DNA from: Verrucomicrobiota bacterium
GTDB taxonomy: Bacteria > Verrucomicrobiota > Verrucomicrobiia > Limisphaerales > UBA1100
NCBI GenBank assembly: GCA_030747505.1
Contig: JASLKQ010000032.1
Coordinates: forward strand, 1-33,729
Reading direction: 5' to 3'
DNA: 33,729 nucleotides
Shown here: piece by piece, positions 1-7,085 of the stretch
Position numbering within the stretch: position 1 is the first letter of the stretch
Layout: each line of letters opens with the position of its first letter
Made by a program: the position numbers and the translations under genes
Notes under the pieces: generated by a model
The model's input: only the letters and a program-made list of their open reading frames with translations
Databases searched by the model: none
Told to the model about the DNA's origin: nothing

Positions 1-1
1 T

Positions 2-79
2 CAAATGGGCGGCGGCATGATGGGCGGTCAAATGGGCGGTGGCATGATGGGCGGTCAAATGGGCGGTGGCATGATGGCG
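2..79 (+). repeat. 27-bp tandem repeat, about 2.8 copies, coding for QMGGGMMGG
   Basis: Units start at 2, 29 and 56; the third is cut short after 24 bp, where the sequence changes to gcgaaaagg. Copies 1 and 2 differ by one silent change (ggc/ggt). The array probably continues to the left of the window. Confidence 0.85.
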
Positions 80-262
80 AAAAGGCAACGTTCAGGGCAA
101 TTAACTATGGGTTTTGGATACACGAGGGTTAATTTAAGGACCGGTGGAAAAGCTGCACCACCTAAAACTACACGCTCAACAAGCAGCACAGCTCCATCGC
201 AACCAAAACAAACATTGGCTTCCCTTAGACGGTCGTTGCGCTTACACCAAACGATCGACTGA
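2..262 (+). CDS. C-terminal part of a Gly/Met-rich repeat protein (5' end outside window)
   Basis: The reading frame is open from the window edge (first full codon CAA at 2) to TGA at 260-262, so the true start lies upstream. The first 25 or so codons are almost three copies of a nine-residue unit, QMGGGMMGG, encoded by a 27-bp tandem repeat. A basic, Ser/Thr/Pro/Gln-rich tail follows, ending LRRSLRLHQTID. The function is not recognised. Gly/Met repeats of this kind are low-complexity and occur at the ends of secreted or metal-binding proteins and of some chaperonins, but nothing here decides between these. An internal ATG at 5 is unlikely to be the start because the repeat continues to the edge. 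The gene converges on the helicase, whose stop is 14 bp away. Confidence 0.5.
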   Translation, partial: QMGGGMMGGQMGGGMMGGQMGGGMMAKRQRSGQLTMGFGYTRVNLRTGGKAAPPKTTRSTSSTAPSQPKQTLASLRRSLRLHQTID

Positions 263-276
263 TATTACCCCACCCT

Positions 277-2739
277 TTAACGGCGTCGTAATTTCAACCG
301 ATGTTCACAACGCTGGGTTTGTTTGTATTCCAGAGGGGGTAATTCAGTAAGCGTCGGACTCTCAGTTTCATTGAGGATTTGATTGGACTTCTCCTGGAGT
401 GCTGTCCATCGCGGACAATCTTCCAGTCCAGGAGAGTGTGTAATACGACGCAACAAACTACGCCATTCAATGAATACGCGATCAATATCACCCTCCTCAG
501 CAACCTCCTGAATCCATCTTTGTTTCAGAGCAGGATTATGATGAAGATCAGACACAACATCATTTGCCCCATACCCGTACTCTGGCGGAGTGCCCCGTTC
601 AAGATAACCGAGCACCGAATGCATTCCATAGGTCTGACGGCATACCCAAGCTAACCTACCCTCCCAGCGGTCGTCCTCACCATGAAACCTGAATCCACCA
701 CGCAAGTTTGCCAGATCATAAATAAGTTCTTCAATTGGGTAGCCTTCATCCTCTGTTGCTGCAGCAATCGCAAGTCCATCTCCACCGGTAAAGAAGCTAA
801 CAATCAAACCCCGGCGTGTGGGAGCCCCATTCCTATCAATTAAACCAAACCGTTTCCAGTGATACACCACTCCGTTTGCCCGCGGGAGCTTCCGACAGGA
901 GGAAACCAGATCGCACTTCCCGCAATCTGATGAAAGCACTTCCCTCATGGGAGTCCTCCACAGCGCCACACCGTGGCGATCAATCACCGCCTTGCGCGTT
1001 TGTTTCTCCAGGCTAAACCAAGCCACGATTTTTCCGCGGTCATTGCGATAATGCAAAATAGGCGTGCCTCGCTGTTCCATTTTCTTTCTCAATTGCGGTC
1101 CAAACTTTTGCTCCCATAGTGAACGGGTCATTGCCTTGCCTCGCCAACCTAGAATGCGACGAACCCAGCGTTGCATAAGGAGTTTCCCTTTTTCATTTCG
1201 CTCTGCCACGGTGGAAATACGGCCGTAAATCGGTTCAGGCCCATTTGGGTCGATAACACTCAAGGCACCGGGCCCATGATCCCCCAACAATTCAGGACGG
1301 GAAAGAAGCGGTTGCAATTCCATAGGCTGTCCTTCACCCGCATTGGAAGAGCATACCCGGATATCATTCATCGGAACATCTTCACGAGGTGGATTGCGTT
1401 CCCATTCACCGCGACTGTTAAGAATTTCCTTGTCCTGTTTGCGAACATGCCGTGCCCGATCCGCATCAGTTTGCAGGCCACACGGAGCATCGGGGTATTC
1501 GAGCGCCTTTTCCACCCCCAGTGTGATGGGGCGCGTGGTAAACAAACGTGACTGAACACGAATGGCCTCGGCAAACGGCTCGTTCCCATCCTGTATGGCT
1601 GCGTGCATAATCCCCAATAGGGCCCCCCAGTCCACCAAACCACTGCGTGATAATTGGGCGGGAAACGCATCACGAAGACGCACATCATTTGCACCCACCA
1701 AAACATAACCTACCTCATCAAGCCCGCGACGCCCTGCCCTCCCGAACATTTGCAGAATTTCATCCCCTCCAATGGGGTATTCCACACCGGCCCGCTTGTA
1801 GGAATCAGCTGACAAAGCACAGCTGCGCAAAGAGAAATTAATCCCTGCAGCCAGTCCCATGGTCGCCACCACCACGCGTAATTGGCCAGCCTTTGCCAAG
1901 GGCTCAATCACCCCGGCACGGGCGGCATAACTTAACCCGCTATGATGATAAGCCACACGATTCTCTAACATACGGGCCATGTGATCCCCCACCATCTGCT
2001 TCTGTTTATCGGTCAACACCAAAGGATCTTGGTTGGGTAGCTGCAATGAAAGTTGACGCGCAAGTTTCTCGGCATTGGACCGGCGCGGAGCAAAAAGCAA
2101 AACCGGTCCCATGTCCTCTGCCAAAGCGGTAGCGATAAACTTGGGCCAGTATCCCCTAACCTCCCGGGGCAATCGAATTCGGTGGGTATTGGGATAGGCT
2201 TCCTCCAAGGGAACCGGCCTCACATCATGTCGAACCAAAACCGCATCGCGGCCGAGCCGACGCAACCATTTCACTACCTGATCAGGATTAGCCACGCTTC
2301 CGCTCAGCAGTAGCAACTGGGTGTGAGGCGGCGCCAAAGCCAGAGCCAATTCATAATTCAAACCACGATCCAAATCCCCAATCATCTGATATTCATCAAT
2401 TACCAGCAAATCCGGACCCTTACCGTGAATGAGACGGCTCTTTTGGGTTTCCAAAGTAGCAGCAAGAATCGGAGCATCCAGATTCTCTGCCAAATCCCCG
2501 GTGGCAATCCCCACCGGCCAGTCCCGCGCACGCCATTCAGCCAGTTTATCATTGGCCAGTGCGCGAGTAGGCACCGTGTACACCGATTTCCCTTTGGGTT
2601 TACCCATGTTGGCCCAGAGCTCAAAAATGAGGGTTTTACCCGCGCCTGTCGGCGCATGAACCACCACATCCTGACCTTTATGCAATGCCCTCACCGCTTC
2701 CTGCTGCCAGAGGTCAGGCACGGTAACTGAATCAAGCAC
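277..2739 (-). CDS. DEAD/DEAH-box (Ski2-like) superfamily 2 helicase
   Basis: This is an ATP-dependent nucleic-acid helicase of superfamily 2, probably cytoplasmic. Counting from an upstream TTG at 2817, the visible motifs are motif I APTGAGKT (55-62), motif Ia TVPTRALAND (81-90), motif II DEYQ (141-144), motif III SGS (172-174), motif V around ATMGLAAGINF (318-328) and motif VI QMFGRAGRRG (356-365). The QMFGRAGR form of motif VI is typical of Ski2/Brr2/Hel308-type enzymes. The C-terminal half is longer than the core and has a small Cys cluster (CGKC, then a third Cys six residues on). I chose GTG at 2739 because GGAG sits nine bases upstream. TTG at 2817 adds 26 residues but has no clear ribosome site and lies inside a short palindrome. 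Whether the substrate is RNA or DNA cannot be told; the gene is divergent from the que operon. Confidence 0.88.
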   Translation of the reverse strand: MLDSVTVPDLWQQEAVRALHKGQDVVVHAPTGAGKTLIFELWANMGKPKGKSVYTVPTRALANDKLAEWRARDWPVGIATGDLAENLDAPILAATLETQKSRLIHGKGPDLLVIDEYQMIGDLDRGLNYELALALAPPHTQLLLLSGSVANPDQVVKWLRRLGRDAVLVRHDVRPVPLEEAYPNTHRIRLPREVRGYWPKFIATALAEDMGPVLLFAPRRSNAEKLARQLSLQLPNQDPLVLTDKQKQMVGDHMARMLENRVAYHHSGLSYAARAGVIEPLAKAGQLRVVVATMGLAAGINFSLRSCALSADSYKRAGVEYPIGGDEILQMFGRAGRRGLDEVGYVLVGANDVRLRDAFPAQLSRSGLVDWGALLGIMHAAIQDGNEPFAEAIRVQSRLFTTRPITLGVEKALEYPDAPCGLQTDADRARHVRKQDKEILNSRGEWERNPPREDVPMNDIRVCSSNAGEGQPMELQPLLSRPELLGDHGPGALSVIDPNGPEPIYGRISTVAERNEKGKLLMQRWVRRILGWRGKAMTRSLWEQKFGPQLRKKMEQRGTPILHYRNDRGKIVAWFSLEKQTRKAVIDRHGVALWRTPMREVLSSDCGKCDLVSSCRKLPRANGVVYHWKRFGLIDRNGAPTRRGLIVSFFTGGDGLAIAAATEDEGYPIEELIYDLANLRGGFRFHGEDDRWEGRLAWVCRQTYGMHSVLGYLERGTPPEYGYGANDVVSDLHHNPALKQRWIQEVAEEGDIDRVFIEWRSLLRRITHSPGLEDCPRWTALQEKSNQILNETESPTLTELPPLEYKQTQRCEHRLKLRRR

Positions 2740-2810
2740 TGTAAATGGCTCCGAATCTGGTGAGGAATGCGACACGAATGAGAAGGTATCCAGCAGTAAA
2801 CCCGTTTGCC

Positions 2811-2827
2811 CAAACAAACTTGTTTAC
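2811..2827. promoter_or_regulatory. 17-bp palindromic element, copy 1 (upstream of helicase)
   Basis: The 17 bases caaacaaacttgtttac contain the inverted repeat AAACAA-AC-TTGTTT. The identical 17-mer recurs at 4884-4900 upstream of tRNA-Leu, and TTGG follows both copies (directly here, after one extra C there). Here it lies between the divergent helicase and queF genes, about 70 bp upstream of the preferred helicase start. It could be an operator, but no known regulator is recognised. Confidence 0.4.
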
Positions 2828-2923
2828 TTGGAAAACGAAAGAGAATGAAAAACGGGTCTTCTTTTTTGTTATACGATTTTTTCTAGGGTTTTTCCTCATC
2901 ACTGATTAGGCTGGAGAGAGACC

Positions 2924-3322
2924 ATGGCCGAAGAACTGAATCTACTGGGTTCCAATACCGAAATGCCCTCTTCACGCGAAGAAGCCGTAATTGAAACCTT
3001 TGCCAACCCGAGCCCGGGGAGGGATTATTGGATCGAACTCCACACCAAGGAGTACACTTCCAGATGCCCGGTCACCAATCAGCCGGATTTCGGCAATATT
3101 ACCATACGATATATTCCTGATAAAACCTGTCTGGAGACCAAGTCGCTCAAGTTCTACCTGAGTTCCTACCGGAACGAACTGTGCTTTAACGAAATGGCCG
3201 TTAACTGGATGCTCGATGATCTGGTCAAGGCATGCGCACCCAAGAAAATGGTTATCAAGGGCGAATTTGCCAGTCGGGGGGGTATTCGTGTAACCGTTGA
3301 GGTAACTCATCCCGAGTTATAA
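2924..3322 (+). CDS. queF: NADPH-dependent 7-cyano-7-deazaguanine reductase (preQ0 reductase)
   Basis: QueF reduces the nitrile of preQ0 to the aminomethyl group of preQ1, the last free-base step before insertion into tRNA for queuosine. The 132-residue protein has the length of the short, unimodular QueF type. The nucleophile is Cys48 in SRCPVTNQPDFG, with the general acid Asp55. The NADPH-binding QueF motif is ETKSLK (71-76), and RGGI occurs near the C-terminus. The start ATG has a GGAGAG ribosome site just upstream. The substrate-contact pair usually read as FHE is FNE here (88-90), so the conserved His appears to be Asn. It is the first gene of a queF-queC-queE operon; queD and a GTP cyclohydrolase are not in the window. 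Confidence 0.93.
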   Translation: MAEELNLLGSNTEMPSSREEAVIETFANPSPGRDYWIELHTKEYTSRCPVTNQPDFGNITIRYIPDKTCLETKSLKFYLSSYRNELCFNEMAVNWMLDDLVKACAPKKMVIKGEFASRGGIRVTVEVTHPEL

Positions 3323-3336
3323 AAACTGAACAGGAA

Positions 3337-4128
3337 ATCAAAAAAAAAGCGGTCCTCAGCCTGAGCGGAGGCATGGACTCCACGGGCCTTCTGGTTCACT
3401 TATTGGCGCGCGGATGCAGGGTGTATGGCATCTCATATGATTATGGCCAGAAACATAAACTGGAGCTGGACCGGCTGAAATCCAACCTGAACTACCTATC
3501 TTCTCGGGGCCATGAGATTTCCCATGAGGTCGTGGATATATCAGTCCTGGGCACGCTCTATAACTCCTCCCTCACCACTGAAGGATGGGATATTCCTGAG
3601 GGCCATTATGAGCAGGATACCATGAAGCAAACTGTCGTTCCCAACCGGAACGCCATTTTCAGTTCCATCGCCTACGGCTACGCTTTATCGATTGCCAACA
3701 AAACTGATGAGGACGTCAACCTCTGTCTTGGGGTTCACAGTGGAGATCATGCAATCTACCCTGATTGTCGACCTGAATTTTATGATGCCATCCATCAAGC
3801 CTTCACCATAGGCAACTGGGACTCAGAACGGGTGTACATGTACCTGCCTTACTTAAATGGAGACAAGTACACCATCCTCAAAGATGCGCAGGAGTCGATC
3901 GAGAAGCTGGGGTTGGATTTTGATGAAATCTTTCGCAACACCAATACCAGCTATAATCCAGACAGCAAGGGCCGGGCCAGCGGAAAAACCGGTGCGGATG
4001 TGGAGCGTATTCTTGCCTTTCACCAATTGGGAGTGCCTGACCCGGTTACCTATATAAAACCGTGGGAGGACGTTTTGGCGGACGCCCTGAAATTGCAACA
4101 GAAGCACAAGCAAGCCCCCTCCTGCTAA
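3337..4128 (+). CDS. queC: 7-cyano-7-deazaguanine synthase-like protein (non-canonical start, no zinc cysteines)
   Basis: QueC uses ATP and ammonia to convert 7-carboxy-7-deazaguanine to preQ0. The PP-loop SGGMDST, the FDYGQ-like YDYGQKH, VPNRN and PDCRPEF match the family. The first ATG (3373) lies inside SGGMDST and would delete the PP-loop. Upstream in frame, back to the stop at 3298-3300, there is no ATG, GTG or TTG. ATC at 3337 gives the family's usual N-terminal length (xKKKAVLSLSGG). ATA at 3319, overlapping the queF TAA, is the other candidate. The zinc-site region that usually reads CGxCGTCVER reads SGKTGADVER here, and the earlier CYN reads SYN, so all four ligands are replaced. The neighbours queF and queE still support a role in deazapurine synthesis. 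Confidence 0.85.
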   Translation: MKKKAVLSLSGGMDSTGLLVHLLARGCRVYGISYDYGQKHKLELDRLKSNLNYLSSRGHEISHEVVDISVLGTLYNSSLTTEGWDIPEGHYEQDTMKQTVVPNRNAIFSSIAYGYALSIANKTDEDVNLCLGVHSGDHAIYPDCRPEFYDAIHQAFTIGNWDSERVYMYLPYLNGDKYTILKDAQESIEKLGLDFDEIFRNTNTSYNPDSKGRASGKTGADVERILAFHQLGVPDPVTYIKPWEDVLADALKLQQKHKQAPSC

Positions 4129-4141
4129 ACCCCTTTTCGGC

Positions 4142-4834
4142 ATGCTCATCTCAGAGATATTCCATTCCCTCCAGGGCGAAGGTGAATTAACCGGGATCCC
4201 ATCGGCTTTTATTCGCACTTGCGGATGTAACCTGCGCTGTGACTGGTGTGACACCCCCTACGCATCCTGGGAACCTGAAGGAAGGGAGATGAGTTCTGAA
4301 GAAATTCTTGATGAAATCAGAAAGTATCCCGCCCAAAATTGTGTAATCACTGGAGGCGAACCGATGATTACCAAGGGAATCCACGATCTGGCTGCCCAAA
4401 TCAAGGCAATGGATAAACACATCACCATTGAAACAGCGGGCACCGTTTCTCCTGATGGAATCCCCTGTGATCTGGCATCGATCAGCCCAAAGTTAAGCCA
4501 CTCGACACCACCCGATACTCGTGACAGTGCCTGGAGCGATAAACATGAGAGAACCCGCTTACAACACGAGGTCATTTGCCAATGGATTGATAATTATCCT
4601 TATCAATTGAAATTTGTAGTCAGGACGGCTGATGACCTGCCAGAGATTCAGACCTTACTCGAGTCATTGCAATGCGATATCCCTGCAAACAAGGTTCTAC
4701 TTATGCCTGAAGGAACCGATATCGACACCATCCATAACAGGAATGACACTTTGATCGAGATATGCAAGGACCACGGCTACCGATACTGCAACCGGTTACA
4801 GATTGAACTGTTTGGCAATACCCGGGGAACATGA
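4142..4834 (+). CDS. queE: 7-carboxy-7-deazaguanine synthase (radical SAM)
   Basis: QueE rearranges 6-carboxy-tetrahydropterin to 7-carboxy-7-deazaguanine with S-adenosylmethionine and a [4Fe-4S] cluster. The N-terminus SEIFHSLQGEG is typical of the family. The cluster motif CxxxCxxC is C29-NLR-C33-DW-C36, and the SAM-contacting GGEP is at 71-74. The 230-residue length is normal. The start ATG is 13 bp after the queC stop, consistent with an operon. The enzyme acts one step before QueC, so this operon covers three consecutive steps from 6-carboxy-tetrahydropterin to preQ1. Confidence 0.94.
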   Translation: MLISEIFHSLQGEGELTGIPSAFIRTCGCNLRCDWCDTPYASWEPEGREMSSEEILDEIRKYPAQNCVITGGEPMITKGIHDLAAQIKAMDKHITIETAGTVSPDGIPCDLASISPKLSHSTPPDTRDSAWSDKHERTRLQHEVICQWIDNYPYQLKFVVRTADDLPEIQTLLESLQCDIPANKVLLMPEGTDIDTIHNRNDTLIEICKDHGYRYCNRLQIELFGNTRGT

Positions 4835-4883
4835 TCTTCCTGAAGTTAAAAGCCCCTCTCTTGTGGGAGCTAGTGACAATACT

Positions 4884-4900
4884 CAAACAAACTTGTTTAC
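4884..4900. promoter_or_regulatory. 17-bp palindromic element, copy 2 (upstream of tRNA-Leu)
   Basis: The bases are identical to 2811-2827 (AAACAA-AC-TTGTTT core). TTGTTT at 4893-4898 could also act as a -35 box for the tRNA, with a weak attaaa-type -10 near 4917. It lies 41 bp before the mature tRNA 5' end. Confidence 0.35.
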
Positions 4901-4940
4901 CTTGGCAAATGCACGGATTAAAGTGCGTCTTCTCCACGGT

Positions 4941-5027
4941 GCCGGAGTGGCGGAATTGGTAGACGCGGCGGATTCAAAATCCGCTTCTCGCAAGGGAGTG
5001 AAGGTTCGATTCCTTTCTCCGGTACCA
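4941..5027 (+). tRNA. tRNA-Leu (anticodon CAA), intact
   Basis: The 87-nt sequence folds as a class II tRNA with a long variable arm. The acceptor GCCGGAG pairs with CTCCGGT (one G-U), the anticodon stem GCGGA/TCCGC encloses the loop TTCAAAA with anticodon CAA (decodes UUG), the T-loop is TTCGATT, and CCA is encoded. A run of five T follows. The tRNA is the integration target of the element that begins immediately after it: bases 4945-5032 are copied exactly at 7003-7090. Confidence 0.95.
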
Positions 5028-5032
5028 TTTTT
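4945..5032 (+). repeat. 88-bp direct repeat, left copy (attL-like)
   Basis: It runs from acceptor-stem position 5 of tRNA-Leu through the CCA and five T, and matches 7003-7090 base for base. Bases on either side of the two copies differ. Confidence 0.93.
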
Positions 5033-5084
5033 CTATAGCTGTATAACAGAGTTAAACAGCAATCCTTCTTAGTGAACCCGACTC

Positions 5085-5113
5085 GTAAGACGCACTGCTA
5101 CTCAGTGTCTTAC
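5085..5113. other. Hairpin at left inner end of the element
   Basis: GTAAGAC (5085-5091) pairs with GTCTTAC (5107-5113). Inside it ACTG pairs with CAGT around the loop ctact, leaving a two-base bulge (gc). No T-run follows, so a terminator is unlikely; it abuts the 17-bp arm-like repeat. Confidence 0.5.
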
Positions 5114-5127
5114 ACAGTTTTAACACA
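5111..5127 (+). repeat. 17-bp direct repeat, left copy (arm-site-like)
   Basis: tacacagttttaacaca, identical to 6909-6925. It begins 78 bp after the left 88-bp repeat and lies just upstream of the integrase fragment. Confidence 0.6.
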
Positions 5128-5137
5128 CTGAAATGTT

Positions 5138-5392
5138 ATGTCTGAGAAGGTTTGTTTTCCAATCTGCTACGGCAGAGGCCGTTGCCGTGTCACCATCTAT
5201 AACCGCACTACTGCCCTACCCTATTACCGAATCTCCTATCAAATTGGATCCATTCGGCATCAACGAACATTCAAAACCCTAAAGGATGCAAAAGCGTATG
5301 CCAAGGAGGTCTCCGCAAAGCTAAAGTCTGATGACATCATTTCAGAAATCGCAGACCGGTTCTTTGGTCGAGATATCCGTTGCCGTGTCTAA
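5138..5392 (+). pseudogene. Probable N-terminal fragment of a tyrosine recombinase
   Basis: The 84-residue product contains YRISYQIGSIRHQRTF followed by KTLKDAKAYAKEVSAKL. This beta-strand/helix pattern resembles the arm-binding N-terminal domain of tyrosine integrases, where a three-stranded sheet is followed by a helix rich in Ala and Lys. The reading frame then stops (DIRCRV), and no catalytic domain (R...HxxR...Y) is found in any frame up to the next gene. A second short open stretch (about 5412-5507, FYIRNQGRR...) may be part of the same decayed gene. Its place directly inside the left end of a tRNA-targeted element supports an integrase origin, but sequence similarity alone is weak. An intact small DNA-binding protein is the alternative. 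Confidence 0.45.
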
Positions 5393-5516
5393 AGACAGCG
5401 GCAAATTCGGGTTTTACATCAGGAATCAGGGGCGTAGGGTTGGGGCGTCGATACGAAAAAGAATCAAACGGTCGGAAATCAAGAATATCAACTTAGATTG
5501 GCACTAGCAGATATTG

Positions 5517-6215
5517 ATGAGGTATATAAAAAAATTCATACACAAACTCGTGACACGAGGGCAGCGTAGATTCGCTCGAAAATCTTCCTTCAAATACGAA
5601 ACACCTATAAATGTGGACAAAAGGACGCGGCTCTCGGAAAATTCTTTTGTCGGGCGCTACTCTTACATAGGATCAGGCACTATTTTCGGAGATGTGCGGA
5701 TTGGGCGCTTCTGCTCAATCGCTGGCGATTTTTCAATTATCTCAGGCGATCACCCCCTCGACTATCTAAGCACCCATCCATTTGCCTACAACAACGAAAT
5801 TTTTGGCGACGACCCGGAATATAGAAATATAGACTTTAAAATCAACAGACCGATACCTAAGCCCAGTCCACCTCTAGAAATTGGAAACGATGTCTGGATT
5901 GGAAGCCGAGCAATTATTCTAAAGAAAGTTCGTTCGATTGGCAACGGCGCGGTCATTGGAGCAGGCGCGATCGTAACAAAGGATATCCCGGCTTATGCCG
6001 TGGTAGGTGGCAATCCTGCCAGAATACTCAAATACAGGTTCGACGAAGCGACAATTTGCAAACTAGAGGATCTCAGGTGGTGGGAGCTACCACTATGCCA
6101 AATCAAACATCTGGATTTTTCAAACCCTTATGATTGCATTTCACGCTTGGAAGAAATCCGAAAAAATTCAAAAATCACTTCACCCGCCCTCATTCCTCCC
6201 CGTGAAAGTTCTTGA
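5517..6215 (+). CDS. CatB-like hexapeptide acetyltransferase (xenobiotic/sugar O-acetyltransferase)
   Basis: This is a left-handed beta-helix acetyl-CoA transferase of about 232 residues. Hexapeptide turns are visible in [20 protein letters not shown] and in the later [15 protein letters not shown] and [28 protein letters not shown]. The catalytic His is expected in [13 protein letters not shown], as in CatB/Vat xenobiotic acetyltransferases. The C-terminal RWWELP also fits that group. ATG at 5517 is preferred over TTG at 5514. It is cargo of the tRNA-Leu element. The family includes both drug acetyltransferases and surface-polysaccharide O-acetyltransferases, and the sequence does not decide which. 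The Lys/Ile-rich product suggests a base composition different from the flanking genes. Confidence 0.85.
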   Translation: MRYIKKFIHKLVTRGQRRFARKSSFKYETPINVDKRTRLSENSFVGRYSYIGSGTIFGDVRIGRFCSIAGDFSIISGDHPLDYLSTHPFAYNNEIFGDDPEYRNIDFKINRPIPKPSPPLEIGNDVWIGSRAIILKKVRSIGNGAVIGAGAIVTKDIPAYAVVGGNPARILKYRFDEATICKLEDLRWWELPLCQIKHLDFSNPYDCISRLEEIRKNSKITSPALIPPRESS

Positions 6216-6301
6216 GGGCTTGGGCGGTCTTCACCACTCACTATAAAATCCCCTGCCAGTTACAGTATGCAGACTCAAGGGCGATGACGTATCCTCACGT
6301 C

Positions 6302-6544
6302 ATGAAACAGCTACTCTTGATATTTGCGGTGGTGGCGTTGGTGGGGTGTGGGCCTACCATTTCCGACCCCATTGTTGAGAAGGCGATTCGAGAGGAACTC
6401 AAGAAACCGACAGGCGTACTCACTCAAGCGGATTTGGAGAAGGTGACGGAGCTGAGTCTCAGAGACAATCAACTGACTGATGTGAAGGGTCTGGAGAAGC
6501 TCACGCGGTTAACGGGTTGTAATGTCATCTCGATTTTTGGTTGA
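6302..6544 (+). pseudogene. Truncated leucine-rich-repeat lipoprotein
   Basis: ATG at 6302 gives MKQLLLIFAVVALVGC, a lipoprotein signal peptide with Cys16 as the lipidation site. A short helical segment follows, then the start of a leucine-rich repeat (VTELSLRDNQLTDVKGLEKLTRLT). In this protein type the repeats normally run on for several more units; here the frame breaks off after one and a half repeats in GCNVISIFG, so the gene appears cut. An upstream in-frame ATG at 6284 would add six residues. It lies within the tRNA-Leu element. A genuinely short 80-residue lipoprotein cannot be excluded. Confidence 0.5.
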
Positions 6545-6613
6545 GTTCCGTGATGAAAACCCCCGAGCAGTTTCAGGCTCGCCATTCGGGTTCGGGGCGG
6601 TAACGTGGGGGAC

Positions 6614-6814
6614 GTGAAGCTCCTGCTGCCATTACTGCTGATTGCCTTCTGTGGATGTTCAAGCCCTTTTAGAATAAAAAGCACATACCCGCAGCACCGA
6701 GGCCTCATTGGCGAATGGCAATGGCAGCGGCAATTTAAAAAGGAAAAGACCGCGCAAAAGGCCGAGGAGGTTCAGCGGCGATTAGAAAAAGAAAGGGCCG
6801 AGGAGCCTTTTTAA
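6614..6814 (+). CDS. Small putative lipoprotein with basic/acidic coiled tail
   Basis: GTG at 6614 (or GTG at 6605, three residues longer) gives MKLLLPLLLIAFCGCSS, a plausible lipoprotein signal with Cys in the lipobox. A roughly 50-residue soluble part follows, ending in a charged helix (KEKTAQKAEEVQRRLEKERAEE). No family is recognised. It lies inside the tRNA-Leu element, 70 bp after the truncated lipoprotein, and could be cargo. Short length and a non-ATG start keep confidence moderate. Confidence 0.4.
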   Translation: MKLLLPLLLIAFCGCSSPFRIKSTYPQHRGLIGEWQWQRQFKKEKTAQKAEEVQRRLEKERAEEPF

Positions 6815-6908
6815 ATCACTCCGAAAAAAAGAGGGGGTGTATATACAAGCAGCCCTCGTTGGGGGGTGGTGGGTATGGCGTGGTGGTATCCTCCGGAGGT
6901 TAATTCTC

Positions 6909-6925
6909 TACACAGTTTTAACACA
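6909..6925 (+). repeat. 17-bp direct repeat, right copy (arm-site-like)
   Basis: Identical to 5111-5127 and in the same orientation. It ends 77 bp before the right 88-bp repeat, mirroring the 78-bp spacing at the left end. Confidence 0.6.
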
Positions 6926-6983
6926 ACTTCACTCGCTTTTAGGTGCGGTTTGCGTTGTCAAAATTAGTGTTTAGACCAATAAT

Positions 6984-7003
6984 CTTCTCAGTTCACTGAG
7001 AAG
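6984..7003. other. Hairpin abutting the right 88-bp repeat
   Basis: CTTCTCAG (6984-6991) and CTGAGAAG (6996-7003) form a perfect 8-bp stem with loop ttca. The 3' strand replaces the natural 5' acceptor bases of the tRNA copy. No T-run follows. Confidence 0.6.
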
Positions 7004-7085
7004 AGTGGCGGAATTGGTAGACGCGGCGGATTCAAAATCCGCTTCTCGCAAGGGAGTGAAGGTTCGATTCCTTTCTCCGGTACCA
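6999..7085 (+). tRNA. Second tRNA-Leu(CAA) copy with broken acceptor stem (probably non-functional)
   Basis: Everything from acceptor position 5 to CCA is identical to the tRNA at 4941-5027. The first four bases are AGAA instead of GCCG, so positions 2-4 cannot pair with the 3' acceptor strand CTCCGGT. Automatic tools may call it a tRNA, but it is best read as the displaced tRNA end left at the right junction of the element. Confidence 0.7.

Noticed and set aside
5-79. Tandem repeats at the left edge as a CRISPR array
   Set aside because: The 27-bp units are contiguous with no spacers and stay in a coding frame.
2828-2923. preQ1 riboswitch in front of queF
   Set aside because: The short leader lacks a recognisable preQ1-I hairpin with the A-rich tail, and I found no type II fold.
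3337-4834. Qat or Dpd DNA-modification/defence locus, because of a QueC-like protein
   Set aside because: The neighbours are ordinary queF and queE; no qatA, qatB, qatD or dpd genes are visible.
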